This document shows, piece after piece, positions 9,701 through 18,843 of a DNA stretch of 64,000 bases (the first letter of the stretch is position 1; the number at the start of each line of letters is the position of its first letter). The position numbers and the translations under genes were made by a program. Under the pieces are notes generated by a model that saw only the letters and a list, made by a program, of their open reading frames with translations, searched no databases and was not told where the DNA came from. Where the stretch lies: the NCBI GenBank assembly GCA_029269125.1, contig JARHXX010000001.1, forward strand, positions 248,001 to 312,000, in the 5' to 3' direction. Origin of the DNA: Kiritimatiellaeota bacterium B1221. GTDB taxonomy: Bacteria; Verrucomicrobiota; Kiritimatiellia; SS1-B-03-39; UBA6053.

Positions 9701-10307
9701 CACCGGCAGGAAGCGTATCCACCATGGTGATGTCAGACAAATCCAAACCGCCGATTGAAGACCCACTGTCCAAACTCACGCGGTAGGTCACGTTCTGATC
9801 CAAGGGAATACTGCTTCCTAAAAGGATTTTTGAGGCCGAGCTTTGATCTTCCGCCCGCGCGGTGATGGTCACCGGGTCTGAAGTGCTTGCCGGAGAGTTA
9901 TCCGCATCAATCGTCGCAGTATTTACCGCAGTGGCCCCATCCAGGGTGCTTCCCTTTTTAAAACGCACTTTTAACTCGATATCCCCCGTACTCCCCGCCG
10001 GCAGTGGATCGACAAAATTGACCGTGACCAAGCCGTTGTTGTGGGTAAAGCTGTCCGTGTGGACCGTTCCCACCAGGCCGACAAACTCCAAACCTTCAGG
10101 AAGATCATCTGTCAGAGTCGCATTAAAGAAGTCTGTAGTCGTGCTGGCTGCCCGATACTGGAGACTGTAACTGAAGGTCTCGCCGGCATCAACTTCAGTA
10201 AGCCCGCCTTTGATGGATTTGAAGACTTCCACATCTGCCTGGGCGGATGTCAAGAATCCAGTGAGCAATGCACCAAAAACAAAGAAGCGGTTGAGTAATT
10301 TTTTCAT
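3750..10307 (-). CDS. Giant exported multidomain protein (DUF11-like, SdrD-B-like, choice-of-anchor A, CARDB)
   Basis: 2185 residues from the ATG at 10307. That start gives a clean signal peptide (MKKLLNRFFVFGALLTGF..SAQA); an in-frame ATG 33 codons upstream would bury it. From ~25 to ~830 there are repeated Ig-like DUF11 units with phrases such as 'NTGNVPIYDAVVLD' and 'TYTLTFQNDG'. Three SdrD-B-like prealbumin modules begin near 830 (GDRVWYDDNRDGIQDLGEEG), 1087 and 1202, with DxDxDG-like acidic loops expected to bind calcium. Residues ~1455-1745 match the choice-of-anchor-A fold (FNALVFGNFDAIGGDTDGRL). A Gly/Ala linker at ~1832-1855 leads to two CARDB-like domains (~1866-1970, ~1999-2112). 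The end (ISWNSAAGFTYTVERAT ... FYRVWGVRP) looks like a small terminal β-domain. No LPXTG or PEP-CTERM tail is seen. Probable secreted or surface adhesin/structural protein; partner unknown. Single-gene unit. Confidence 0.85.
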   Translation of the reverse strand: MKKLLNRFFVFGALLTGFLTSAQADVEVFKSIKGGLTEVDAGETFSYSLQYRAASTTTDFFNATLTDDLPEGLEFVGLVGTVHTDSFTHNNGLVTVNFVDPLPAGSTGDIELKVRFKKGSTLDGATAVNTATIDADNSPASTSDPVTITARAEDQSSASKILLGSSIPLDQNVTYRVSLDSGSSIGGLDLSDITMVDTLPAGAVYVDSSNGGVYDSLAHTVTWTATSLAAGSTLNRTVTVVFPSATYVIGDDVTNNLSVTYTPVGGTPETIEPPVPPTHEIEAPNGAHVFSKSVANNYTYEGKEVAKTWSFSLQNKGNVPMDNVVVTDEIPIEVDVTRIYVGQLSGTPAGFNDPVSTYYKTNLNGSWTALPGNPYAGTANQSVTVSSLGLGASEYVTAIKWDFGTIPVGYKVNNLKFNSTILTSDRNGDPVLEGQKIINVADLSYEDYRGPQTDHDDATITVRSPRPVIKLAKAASPTTVNDGETTTYTLTFQNDGLAHQALINPEFADFLDAKLEYVNGSYQVVSKPAGAPDPIFEVENDYKGSGRTLLRWKWSGASAYSLPVGQEFKVSFDALIPAGTIYGGINNEVAATGWDNPVVDSRSVTKKDDVDDLDNDGNTTEDIYTKNKTITVRGRASMDSVKWVKGELDAAWSKYPDSGRTVPGGAADYRLIVKNTGNVPIYDAVVLDILPVIGDTGVIDLSQRDTEWVAALAGPVVAPAGVTVYYSRRSDPTRPDFDSDGPVGSLPPEWSATPPATITDARALLFVFDSVTIQPAEEFELTWPMRAPVGTPTGGEIAWNSFGYYGTREDTDTNLLPSEPIKVGIGIEPDNNASYGDRVWYDDNRDGIQDLGEEGVNGILVYLYEDSGPGLFGDGIADPSTDRLVGFTVTADNYLGEPGYYLFSELDRGDYYAVFDLPDTYIVSPAHQGVDDAIDSDVVFDSSLPTPVWITPITEIEAMEDDRTWDAGIWLPPADVEIVKTAGTAADGDDFWINPNTPVTYTYTVTNTGDLPLVRIRVTDDKLGQVALLDGPIAPGDSVTVTKTSPALSSGVVNIGDVEAYPADPDTGLEIAGGKPVVDDDPATVRVYASIGDYVWYDQDMDGVQDSGEPPVKGVLVTLYDLNGDPITTQTTGNNGKYKFTSLLPGTYSVGFDLPAGYTISTQDAGSNDAKDSDADKTTGKTIQTVLVEEEADMTWDLGLWKHASLGDYVWNDENKNGIQDASESGINGATVHLLDGAGNPVLDASGDAITTVTANGPGGAGYYRFDGLTPGTPYRVKFDPVVGYVFTTQNADAAGIDGADNSDAHPDTGLTAAVTLVNEEHNPRIDAGIFLGDPEIALIKNVDKSEYSVDGEVLTYSFTVTNTGNVPLINVKVTDPLFTVQGGPISLVPGETDSTTFSGTYNVDLADLNAGQRDNTAKVVGTWEYTGEVVEDTDDVTVPANQMPELTLTKTGTYRSSLGPCDTLGMGKHFNALVFGNFDAIGGDTDGRLAVGGNSNTPSAYSVGIPIKGDAIAPIIGSDTDMYIVGGDLNDGVWGVNGNVVFGGTRTGDYRYQVNGNVTRQVIPVTFDSNGNVPADGSGITFAELRAEMEARSALFGALDDQGVVSIDDSVPYMLTLTGNDPNLNVFNVTAAQWSVTSSNINIEVPNGSTVLVNIHGTPVSIVNGGMVLSGTSSRTTLFNYVDATEISTSGFTHLGSVLAPYADGDFSGGGIDGTAVFGGDVKTRNGFEFHNFPFSGNVCVEVFYEFTVANVGNVTITDIQIDDPVVDVIGGPINLDPGFDDEATFTAIYKIQPEDILSGSFTNTAVASGQPPLGKPRVTTDASDTQTFSIPGIGSGGGAGAGGAGASGGAGGGAGVVPAPGTPAAWEKADFAITAIELLPVPDSVGDSFTVKVSVTNSGSFDGDAGNMRLWLVSSADAPAGAGDRSIPLGTMTMGESRVVTFGGLTAPATAGTYKVVVIADADGITDESTEGNNTLAEYFTLADPSAGAPEAWMKPDFIVQSVELLPSPTITSTRYSVRVRIKNEGDIAGDAGTLKFWASSPSYVNLPASADETQALGVIAAGATVEVVFNDLIAPAVQGTYHSRVIVDANDVTDEYSNGNNQGGSTYTVFPLTIEVSSEVDGYHISWNSAAGFTYTVERATSLGGTFTPIATDVPATAPKNTYIDDSAPAGMIFYRVWGVRP

Positions 10308-10669
10308 AGATATAATCCCGGTGGGGGCTTGGATAGAAACAGAAATTTTTCCAGATAATTTAAACGGCAATCTGACTGGTGTACATTTTTGCACACTTTT
10401 GAACATAAGGGAAGAAAAAAATGTCTAAAACAAATCCTTTGACCTCTTCGTAAGATACGTAATGCCCGTATTTAAAGGGGTGAAGCTATTTCGAAACATT
10501 CATAAATAAATAAAAAACCTATAAGCCTGTCGGCCTTTAAAATATAGATCCATCTTTGGGAAACGCATATTTCGCATAGAGAAAACCTTGCCTGAATCGC
10601 AAAACCTATCATAGAATTAAAATAAAAGATGTAATTCCAATCGTTCCCATCCCTCCCAAGGATTCCTTT
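10308..10669. other. Divergent intergenic region, giant protein / oxygenase fusion
   Basis: 362 bp, AT-rich, between two divergently transcribed genes, so it must hold both promoters. I see no clear -35/-10 pair and no known riboswitch. A small stem AAGGCC..GGCTT followed by a T-rich run (near 10512-10542, minus sense) might attenuate the giant gene. A good Shine-Dalgarno (AAGGA, 10658-10662) serves the plus-strand gene. Confidence 0.4.
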
Positions 10670-12964
10670 ATGAGTCTCGAATACGATCATGGCCCAACCG
10701 CCATCACCAAGCCGCCTCAACATTTAGATTATAGTCTGGTGGGCGAGAACGCTTCCCTGGCCGTGGAACGGGGATTGGCCGAAGCGGACTGGTATCAATG
10801 TAAAGTGGACCGTAAAATTCTCCGAAACTATTTGGAGAGGAAAAATGGCCCTGCCATCCGGGATACACTCCTCTGGTTCGCCCTCCTTGGAATAACCGCC
10901 TGGGGCACCCTGTCCCTCTGGGGAAGCGCCTGGGTCATTTTTCCTTATGCGCTCTATGCCGTTTTGTACGCCACCGCTTCAGATTCCCGATGGCACGAAT
11001 GCAGCCACGGCACCGCATTTAAATCGGATTGGATGAACAATGCCCTCTATGAAATGGCCTGTTTTATGGTCATGCGTGAATCCGTGGTGTGGCGCTGGAG
11101 CCATACCCGCCATCACAGCGACACGATTATCGTGGGGCGCGACCCCGAAATTCAAGTTTCCCGCCCCCCGGATATTCCCACCCATCTCCTGAGCATTTTT
11201 GCGATCCCCGGATATAAAAGCTACTTCCCTATGCTCCTCCGGCATGCCCGCGGGAAAATCTCGGAAGAAGAAAAAACGTTTATCCCGGAAATGGAATTTC
11301 CAAAAATCTACCGCAATGCCCGCATTCTCCTCGGAGTCTATATCCTGATTCTAAGCACAGCCATCGCCTTAAAAAGCTGGGTCCCCATCTTCTTATTTAT
11401 CCTCCCCCACTTCTTCGGCACTTGGTTAATGATTCTCCATAACACCACCCAACACGCGGGTTTGGCGGAAAATGTCCTCGATCACCGTCTGAATTGCCGG
11501 ACCGTTTACATGAATCCTTTCAGCCGCTTTATTTATTGGAACATGAACTATCACGTCGAACACCACATGTTCCCCCTGGTTCCTTACCATGCACTCCCCA
11601 AAATGCATGCCTTGATCAAACACGACTGTCCCCCGCCTTATCCTTCCATAGCCGCCGCCTGGAGGGAAATTTTGCCTGCCATCCTCAGGCAAGTCAAAGA
11701 TCCCGCCTATCACGTCAAACGTAAATTGCCCGATCCTCAAACTCCTGAACCCGAAATATCGCAAAAGATCCCCCCCTCAGCAGATGTAGATGGATGGATC
11801 GACATTTGCGCGGCCACGGATTTGGACAAAGAGGACATCATCCGATTTGATTATAAAAAGAAAACCTTCGCCCTCTACCGTATTGCCGACGGCACTTTGT
11901 TCGCAACCGATGGTATATGCACCCACGGCAATACCCATTTGGTTGACGGTTTGATTGTCGGAGGCATGATTGAATGCCCCAAACACAATGGGCGCTTTCA
12001 TCTGGAAGATGGCAGCCCTGCCCGCGCGCCCATTTGCCGGGGACTGGCCACCTACCCCATCGAAGAACGTGAAGGCCGCATCTGTCTCAATGTTGAAAAA
12101 GCCGGAGGGGATGGTGCACGTCAGCAAAAAACCTACCACTTAAAAGTCGTAAGTAACCGCAATGTGTCCACCTTTATTAAAGAGCTGATTCTGGAACCGC
12201 TGGACAGTACGGAAAAAATCAGCTTCACCCCCGGCGACTACATGCAAATGAATATTCCGGCCTATGAAAAAATCTCTTTTAAGGATTTTGATATTCCCGA
12301 ACCCTACGCCGCTGTGTGGCGGGATAAAAAAGTTTTTGACCTCGAAGTGAGCAATCCCTCTGCAGGAAAACAAAATAACTACTCCCTCTCCTCCAATCAG
12401 ACCCTCAGCAACCAACTGGTCTTTAACGTGCGCATCGCCACCCCGCCCCCCGGACAGGATTGTCCGCCCGGCGTCGGTTCCGCTTACGTCTTTAACCTCA
12501 AACCGGGTGACCAGGTGACCGCCATTGGATCTTTTGGCGATTTCCACATCAAACCCACCCAAAAGGAAATGATCTATATCGGTGGCGGCGCCGGCATGGG
12601 GCCCTTGCGGGCCCAGATCTCCCATCTGTTTGATACCGAAAAAACCGCCCGTAAAGTCAGCTACTGGTATGGAGCGCGCTCTAAACAGGAAATCTATTAC
12701 GCCGATGTATTTGAAAAACTCGCAGCCGAACATGAAAACTTCGATTTCCATATCGCCCTCTCTTCGCCATTGGAAGAGGACCACTGGGACGGTTTGGGCG
12801 GATTCATCCATCAAGTGGTGCATGACGAATACCTTGCCGATCACGATCACCTGCACTCCGTAGAATTTTACCTTTGCGGACCGCCCATGATGATTAAAGC
12901 CTGCACCCAAATGCTCAACCAACTGGGTGTACAGGAAAGTCAAATTTCTTTCGACGAATTTTAG
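10670..12964 (+). CDS. Three-module oxygenase: membrane desaturase/hydroxylase - Rieske ferredoxin - NqrF-like flavin reductase
   Basis: 764 residues. Residues ~1-360 are a membrane fatty-acid-desaturase-type di-iron domain with hydrophobic helices and the three histidine boxes H109ECSH113, H145TRHH149 and H295VEHH299; the tail of box 3 (MFPLVPYHALPKMH) resembles MocD of rhizopine catabolism. Residues ~375-470 are a Rieske [2Fe-2S] domain with C417-x-H419 and C436-x-x-H439. Residues ~485-764 resemble the FAD/NADH part of NqrF: GDYMQMNIPAYEKISFKDFD, NYSLSSNQ, the nucleotide loop YIGGGAGMGPLRAQ and FYLCGPPMMIKA. The plant-type ferredoxin that normally precedes this part in NqrF is absent, its place taken by the Rieske domain. 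Inference: electrons flow NADH-FAD-Rieske-di-iron within one chain, hydroxylating or demethylating an unknown substrate at the inner membrane. It heads an operon; the next ATG is 7 bp after its stop. All cofactor ligands are intact. Confidence 0.88.
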   Translation: MSLEYDHGPTAITKPPQHLDYSLVGENASLAVERGLAEADWYQCKVDRKILRNYLERKNGPAIRDTLLWFALLGITAWGTLSLWGSAWVIFPYALYAVLYATASDSRWHECSHGTAFKSDWMNNALYEMACFMVMRESVVWRWSHTRHHSDTIIVGRDPEIQVSRPPDIPTHLLSIFAIPGYKSYFPMLLRHARGKISEEEKTFIPEMEFPKIYRNARILLGVYILILSTAIALKSWVPIFLFILPHFFGTWLMILHNTTQHAGLAENVLDHRLNCRTVYMNPFSRFIYWNMNYHVEHHMFPLVPYHALPKMHALIKHDCPPPYPSIAAAWREILPAILRQVKDPAYHVKRKLPDPQTPEPEISQKIPPSADVDGWIDICAATDLDKEDIIRFDYKKKTFALYRIADGTLFATDGICTHGNTHLVDGLIVGGMIECPKHNGRFHLEDGSPARAPICRGLATYPIEEREGRICLNVEKAGGDGARQQKTYHLKVVSNRNVSTFIKELILEPLDSTEKISFTPGDYMQMNIPAYEKISFKDFDIPEPYAAVWRDKKVFDLEVSNPSAGKQNNYSLSSNQTLSNQLVFNVRIATPPPGQDCPPGVGSAYVFNLKPGDQVTAIGSFGDFHIKPTQKEMIYIGGGAGMGPLRAQISHLFDTEKTARKVSYWYGARSKQEIYYADVFEKLAAEHENFDFHIALSSPLEEDHWDGLGGFIHQVVHDEYLADHDHLHSVEFYLCGPPMMIKACTQMLNQLGVQESQISFDEF

Positions 12965-12971
12965 GAATCCC

Positions 12972-13844
12972 ATGCCCGCCTACCTAAACAATGGCTCTTC
13001 CAATCCGCCCCAACTCGCGGTTTACCTCAACACGGACAACCTCGCGGATCCTCCCGAAGGGTTAAATTGGCCCGAATATCCCGGTCTTTCTGGAATTCAT
13101 AAATTACAGGCGGACGGATTTGAAGGCCTGCAAATTACCCACGAAGATCCAGCGCCCCATTCGCCGCTACCTTACTGCGGACTCGACAGGATCAACAAGC
13201 CGGAAGAAGCGGATGCCATTCTTCACCTACACCAATCCCGTGGGGATCAGTGTATTTCTGTACATGCGGGATGGGGCATGGAATCTGACCGGGAAATCGA
13301 TCTGTTAGTGGAGGCGGTCTTAACGGCATCCGCAAAACGCCAGTTTCCCGTTTTCCTTGAAACCCACCGGTCCACCATCACGCAGGACATGTGGCGCACG
13401 GTGGAAATAACCAAACGTTTTCCGGAAATCCGGTTTAATGCCGACTTCAGTCATTATTACTGCGGCCAGGAAATGCCCTATGGCACGATCAGGGAGAAAT
13501 TCGATTTTATGCAGCCCATCTTTGATCGGGTGGGATTTATGCACGGACGCATCGCCAGTCCCGGACATATTCAGGCGCCCATCAATGAAACCCTCGACGG
13601 CCCTCCGGATTTTTCGACCTGCCCATTCAATTATGTTGAACACTTCAGGGAAATGTGGATCCGGTCCATGCGCGGATTCAAAACCCATGCCGGCCCCGGA
13701 GATGTGCTCATCTTCGCTCCCGAACTGCTCTCCCCCACTTTTGACTACGCCCGCTGTGACAAGCATGGTAATGAAGAATGCGATCGCTATGCCCAGGCCC
13801 TGCTCTATATGAAGTGGGCGAGAATTTGTTATGATCAGGCCTAA
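12972..13844 (+). CDS. Sugar phosphate isomerase/epimerase-like TIM barrel protein
   Basis: 290 residues from the ATG at 12972, which has AGGAA just upstream and lies 7 bp after the oxygenase stop. The sequence reads as an AP-endonuclease-2/xylose-isomerase-type TIM barrel: strands such as CISVHAGWG, FPVFLETHRSTI, RFNADFSHYY and RVGFMHGRI end in His, Glu, Asp and His residues placed as divalent-metal ligands. These proteins isomerise or epimerise sugars and inositol derivatives, or degrade them. Tight coupling to a MocD-like oxygenase suggests both act on the same, perhaps inositol- or sugar-derived, substrate. The exact reaction cannot be assigned. Confidence 0.75.
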   Translation: MPAYLNNGSSNPPQLAVYLNTDNLADPPEGLNWPEYPGLSGIHKLQADGFEGLQITHEDPAPHSPLPYCGLDRINKPEEADAILHLHQSRGDQCISVHAGWGMESDREIDLLVEAVLTASAKRQFPVFLETHRSTITQDMWRTVEITKRFPEIRFNADFSHYYCGQEMPYGTIREKFDFMQPIFDRVGFMHGRIASPGHIQAPINETLDGPPDFSTCPFNYVEHFREMWIRSMRGFKTHAGPGDVLIFAPELLSPTFDYARCDKHGNEECDRYAQALLYMKWARICYDQA

Positions 13845-13848
13845 ATCT

Positions 13849-14715
13849 ATGCAAAATATTTTACACATCACCAGTGGCGATTCCGCCGGAGACTTATTAA
13901 AACAGGCAGGTCTTCCCGGAGAGGTTTTGGTTTGGCATGATCTATTGTATGAAGGCCCCCGAAATCCCGGATGGCCAACTGAAGAAACTTTACGCGCGCG
14001 GTCCCGTTTTCTCGAAGCATCCACCGCCGGAGGCCTGCCATTCGCGCATATAATCAAGGATATGCATGCACAGTATCAAAAACTGTCCGAAGCCGAAAAC
14101 TTCGATCGCATCATCCTCTGGTTCGACGCCTGCCTCTTTGATCAATCCATGCTTTGCCACATCCTCTGCTGCCTGCACCATCAGCGCAGAGATACCATCG
14201 ACCTGCTCTGTGTGGATGCGTTTCCCGGCATCGAACCTTTTCATGGACTTGGACAACTCTCCGTAGACCAACTCGCTTCTCTTTGGGGAAAGCAAAAGCT
14301 CGTCCGTAAAGAACAAATCGAATTTGCAACAAGAGTCGACGAAGCTTTTGCCACCCAAAACCCGGAGACTTTTCAGGAACTCGCCCAACTGAATCCCGCC
14401 CCCCTTCCTTACATTCCCCGAGCCATCCAACGCTGGCTTCAAGAGCAACCCGACGCATTGACAGGACTGGGGAAACTGGAAACCCTTGCACTCGAAGCCA
14501 TCGCGGGCGGCAAACAAACTCCCGGAGAAATTTTCAAATCCGTGGCCAGCGCCGACACGCCGCCTCAATATTGGGGAGACACAACCTTGTGGGCAAAAAT
14601 AAACCGGCTCGCAGACCGAAAACCACCCTTGGTCCGGATTGAGGGTCCTGAAAAACACTTGCCCCAATGGACGGGTGCGCACCCGCTTAAAACCTTTAAA
14701 GTCACAGCCTGTTAA
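13849..14715 (+). CDS. DUF1835 domain protein
   Basis: 288 residues from the ATG at 13849, 4 bp after the preceding stop; an ATG at 13831 overlaps that gene and would add six residues. The N-terminus ILHITSGDSAGDLLKQAGLP followed by GEVLVWHDLLYEGP is the signature of the DUF1835 family, whose function is not established. A second half (residues ~120-285) contains FDACLFDQSMLCHILCC and PYIPRAIQRWLQEQPDALTG, resembling the DUF3658-like C-terminal partner of this family. It closes the operon headed by the oxygenase, but a functional link is not evident; it may simply be co-transcribed. Confidence 0.75.
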   Translation: MQNILHITSGDSAGDLLKQAGLPGEVLVWHDLLYEGPRNPGWPTEETLRARSRFLEASTAGGLPFAHIIKDMHAQYQKLSEAENFDRIILWFDACLFDQSMLCHILCCLHHQRRDTIDLLCVDAFPGIEPFHGLGQLSVDQLASLWGKQKLVRKEQIEFATRVDEAFATQNPETFQELAQLNPAPLPYIPRAIQRWLQEQPDALTGLGKLETLALEAIAGGKQTPGEIFKSVASADTPPQYWGDTTLWAKINRLADRKPPLVRIEGPEKHLPQWTGAHPLKTFKVTAC

Positions 14716-15123
14716 CAGTGACAACACCTGCGGAAACCAGAAACCCATCCATTCTCCAGATTTGAGATCCCTGCGGTCACCTGAAAGCGCCGGGCGGCCT
14801 TCATTTCTGATCCAACTCGGCACGACCTGCATCCTGATACGAAGTCGACACCACAGGAGCAGGCGGCCAAAACCCAAAAACCGCAGCTGAAACAGGTAAC
14901 ACTTCCGTCTTTGTTTGAAGAATATTCACATCATGTATCATGACATCTGAAGGTCGAATGACATCAGCCGGAAACGCCATTGTCATTCTCCCGACATGCG
15001 AACACCACGTCACCATTTATCAACTAAAGACAAATCTATGAAGAATAGATCCTTTTCACTCGACCCCTTTTCAAGTTTCTGCTTATAGAACGGGGTTGAA
15101 ACAACCCTAAGTACGAGATCATC
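14716..15123. other. Intergenic region before ilvD with an operator-like palindrome
   Basis: 408 bp without a credible gene. At 14931-14943 there is a perfect dyad TCATG-TAT-CATGA, and the words CATGACATCTG and AATGACATCAG recur about 20 bp apart just after it (14940-14966). This could be a regulator site for ilvD. No T-box or leader peptide rich in Ile/Leu/Val codons was recognised. Confidence 0.4.
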
Positions 15124-16851
<1,728 letters not shown>

Positions 16852-16879
16852 TCCGAAATCTCAAATCCGTCATCAACAT

Positions 16880-17182
16880 ATGATCACACACATCGTACAG
16901 TGGAAAGTAAAAGACCAGGACGCCGATTTAGATAAGAAAGGTATCTTGGAAAAAATTAAAAACCTGCTTGAAGAATTGCCGGCGGAAATTCCGGAAATCA
17001 TTTCCTTGCAGGCCGGAATCAATGAAAAGCCCTCCGATGCGGCATCCGATATCGTACTGCTTTCCACCTTTGCGGGCTGGCAGGATCTGGAGGCGTATCA
17101 GGTCCACCCCGCCCATGTGGCCGTGGGCGCCTACCTGAAAACGGTGGTTACGGAACGCAGAGTCGTCGATTTCGAAGATTGA
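16880..17182 (+). CDS. Dabb-family (stress-responsive A/B barrel) protein
   Basis: 100 residues from the ATG at 16880; the in-frame extension to 16799 overlaps ilvD and is rejected. The start MITHIVQWKVKD and the later VLLSTFAGWQDLEAYQVHPAH are the strand-1 and HPxH signatures of the Dabb dimeric α+β barrel (PF07876 type). Members range from plant stress proteins to small cyclases and degradative enzymes, so the role here is unknown. It lies 28 bp behind ilvD and is probably co-transcribed. Confidence 0.85.
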   Translation: MITHIVQWKVKDQDADLDKKGILEKIKNLLEELPAEIPEIISLQAGINEKPSDAASDIVLLSTFAGWQDLEAYQVHPAHVAVGAYLKTVVTERRVVDFED

Positions 17183-17201
17183 TTCATCCGACATTCAAAA
17201 T

Positions 17202-17235
17202 GGCTCCCGATTTAAACTCAAAAAGATCGGGAGCC
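17202..17235. other. Perfect 10-bp hairpin downstream of the Dabb gene
   Basis: GGCTCCCGAT (17202-17211) pairs perfectly with ATCGGGAGCC (17226-17235) across a 14-nt loop. There is no U-tract on the plus strand, so it is a weak terminator candidate or a 3' stabilising stem. It separates the ilvD-Dabb unit from the small exported protein gene at 17293. Confidence 0.55.
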
Positions 17236-17292
17236 CACAAAGCATCAGCACAGGCTTGAAAAAATGCGGATAGTTCATATCTATCCTCCGAA

Positions 17293-17697
17293 ATGATTCG
17301 GAAGCTCCAAACCAATGCATATACAGTTTTCCTCTGCTGGCTCTTTGTCAGCGGTAGCTTTCGCTTTGAAGCCCAGCAAATCTGGGCCTGGGGCAATATG
17401 CTGGCAGATTTTGGAACAACGAAAAGCTTCACTGCTGCTTTTAACGAAACGTTCAGCGGTGAAAGCCCTTGCGAACTTTGCACAAAGTTGACCAAAGAAC
17501 AAACCCATGAATCCCCGGACCGCCCCCAGGCCACATCCCTGGAAGCGCCTGAGGCCTCAAACTGGTTGCTGCTCCTAACAAAAATTTCATTACCCGTCCC
17601 CGCAGACGGGATGCAGAACTACAAAACAGGACCATTCAGCTTTTTGTCCACCCTGCGTGAGGCGCCACAACCGCCTCCGCCCCAACAGGTTTCCTGA
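17293..17697 (+). CDS. Small hypothetical protein with Cys-x-x-Cys motif
   Basis: 134 residues, no family recognised with certainty. A hydrophobic N-terminal segment (YTVFLCWLFVSGSF) may be a signal peptide. A CELC motif at ~residues 60-63 (SGESPCELCTKLTKE) is followed by a second hydrophobic stretch (NWLLLLTKISLPVP) and a Pro-rich tail. Short exported proteins with an SPCxxC-type motif of this build (DUF2946-like) often sit beside copper or TonB transport genes. The next gene, 86 bp downstream, encodes a Met/His-rich outer-membrane protein, which supports a metal-linked role. A coding nature is likely but not certain. Confidence 0.55.
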   Translation: MIRKLQTNAYTVFLCWLFVSGSFRFEAQQIWAWGNMLADFGTTKSFTAAFNETFSGESPCELCTKLTKEQTHESPDRPQATSLEAPEASNWLLLLTKISLPVPADGMQNYKTGPFSFLSTLREAPQPPPPQQVS

Positions 17698-17782
17698 CCT
17701 CCCCCCAAAAAAAACAAAATTATAACCCTTCGCCGTCAAAACCCTTTTGAACGGCAATCTTTAACTTTTTTCAGGAAAACCT

Positions 17783-18835
17783 ATGAAAAATTCTTTGAAG
17801 GCAGTGACGCTCACTGCCGTATTTACCGCTTGTGTCACCCTCTCCCCCGTCACCGCCCACGAATTGGACAGTGCCCGTCCCGACAGCCATGCCCCTGTCG
17901 GAGTCACCGGAGACCATCTCCATCAAAAAGGGGAATGGATGTTCGACTACCGCTTCATGTACATGGAAATGGATGGTCTCAAAAAAGGCAGCAATGACAT
18001 CTCGAATGAAGCCGCCTTCCACGACCAGGGCTACACCATGGTGCCGGAAAATATGACCATGGAAATGAACATGTTCATGCTGATGTACGCACCCAGTGAT
18101 TCTGTCACCTTGATGTTGATGACCCATTACAACCACTCCAGCATGTCCATGACCATGAACCCTCACAGCGCCATGGATCACGATATGAGTCACGGCGGCC
18201 ACTCCCACGCGGCGAACCATTCCCACGGCACATCCGGATGGGGAGACACCGTCATCACGCCCATGGTAAAACTTTGGGAAAACGATCATCAAGTCCTTCA
18301 CGTCAATCTGGGCGTGGGACTTCCGACCGCTGATGTCGAAGAAAAACAAGGTGCCCTCTACCAACCCTACGGCATGCAGCTCGGCAATGGTATATGGGAT
18401 TTCCGCCCTGCCCTGACTTTTGTAAACCAAGCCGCCTCCTACTCCTGGGGGGCCCAGGCCAAAGCCCGCATCGCACTGGAAGACGAGAATGATGCGGGTT
18501 TCCGCTATGGAAATGAATATGGAGCAACCGCTTGGCTGGCAGGCCTGGTAAATACGGCACTCAGCGTTTCCGGTCGGATTTCTTACGAAAAACAAGAATC
18601 CATCTCCGGTCATTATAATGGCCCGCATGCTCATTCCGCTCCCGGCGATTTCCAGCCCAACTACGGCGGAGAAATCTCCGAAATCGGTTTGGGAGTCAAC
18701 CTCAGGATTCCGGAAGGACGCCTGGAAGGACACCGTTTGGCCATGGAAGTGACCCTTCCCATCCACGAAGATGTAAACGGGATTCAGCTGGCACAGGATT
18801 ACAGCTTTACTGCCGGCTGGCAGTTTAACTGGTAA
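17783..18835 (+). CDS. Met/His-rich outer-membrane transporter-like protein (metal, probably copper, related)
   Basis: 350 residues with a signal peptide (MKNSLKAVTLTAVFTACVTL..TAHELD) and an AGGA ribosome site 7 bp before the ATG. The mature part is an outer-membrane β-barrel type: amphipathic strands, many Gly/Tyr/Trp, and the terminal GWQFNW ending in an aromatic residue as the BAM signal. Unusual features are Met clusters (MYMEMDGL, MTMEMNMFMLMY, MSMTMN) and a His/Met loop at ~134-150 (MDHDMSHGGHSHAANHSH). Such loops bind Cu(I)/Cu(II) or Ag in copper-resistance proteins. It resembles the 'transporter' proteins found next to copper genes. The upstream CxxC protein may be its partner. A GC-rich terminator follows. 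Confidence 0.72.
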   Translation: MKNSLKAVTLTAVFTACVTLSPVTAHELDSARPDSHAPVGVTGDHLHQKGEWMFDYRFMYMEMDGLKKGSNDISNEAAFHDQGYTMVPENMTMEMNMFMLMYAPSDSVTLMLMTHYNHSSMSMTMNPHSAMDHDMSHGGHSHAANHSHGTSGWGDTVITPMVKLWENDHQVLHVNLGVGLPTADVEEKQGALYQPYGMQLGNGIWDFRPALTFVNQAASYSWGAQAKARIALEDENDAGFRYGNEYGATAWLAGLVNTALSVSGRISYEKQESISGHYNGPHAHSAPGDFQPNYGGEISEIGLGVNLRIPEGRLEGHRLAMEVTLPIHEDVNGIQLAQDYSFTAGWQFNW

Positions 18836-18843
18836 TTCGCCCC

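Noticed and set aside
10308..10406. 33-residue N-terminal extension of the giant protein
   Set aside because: It would place the signal peptide internally; the ATG at 10307 directly precedes a standard signal sequence.
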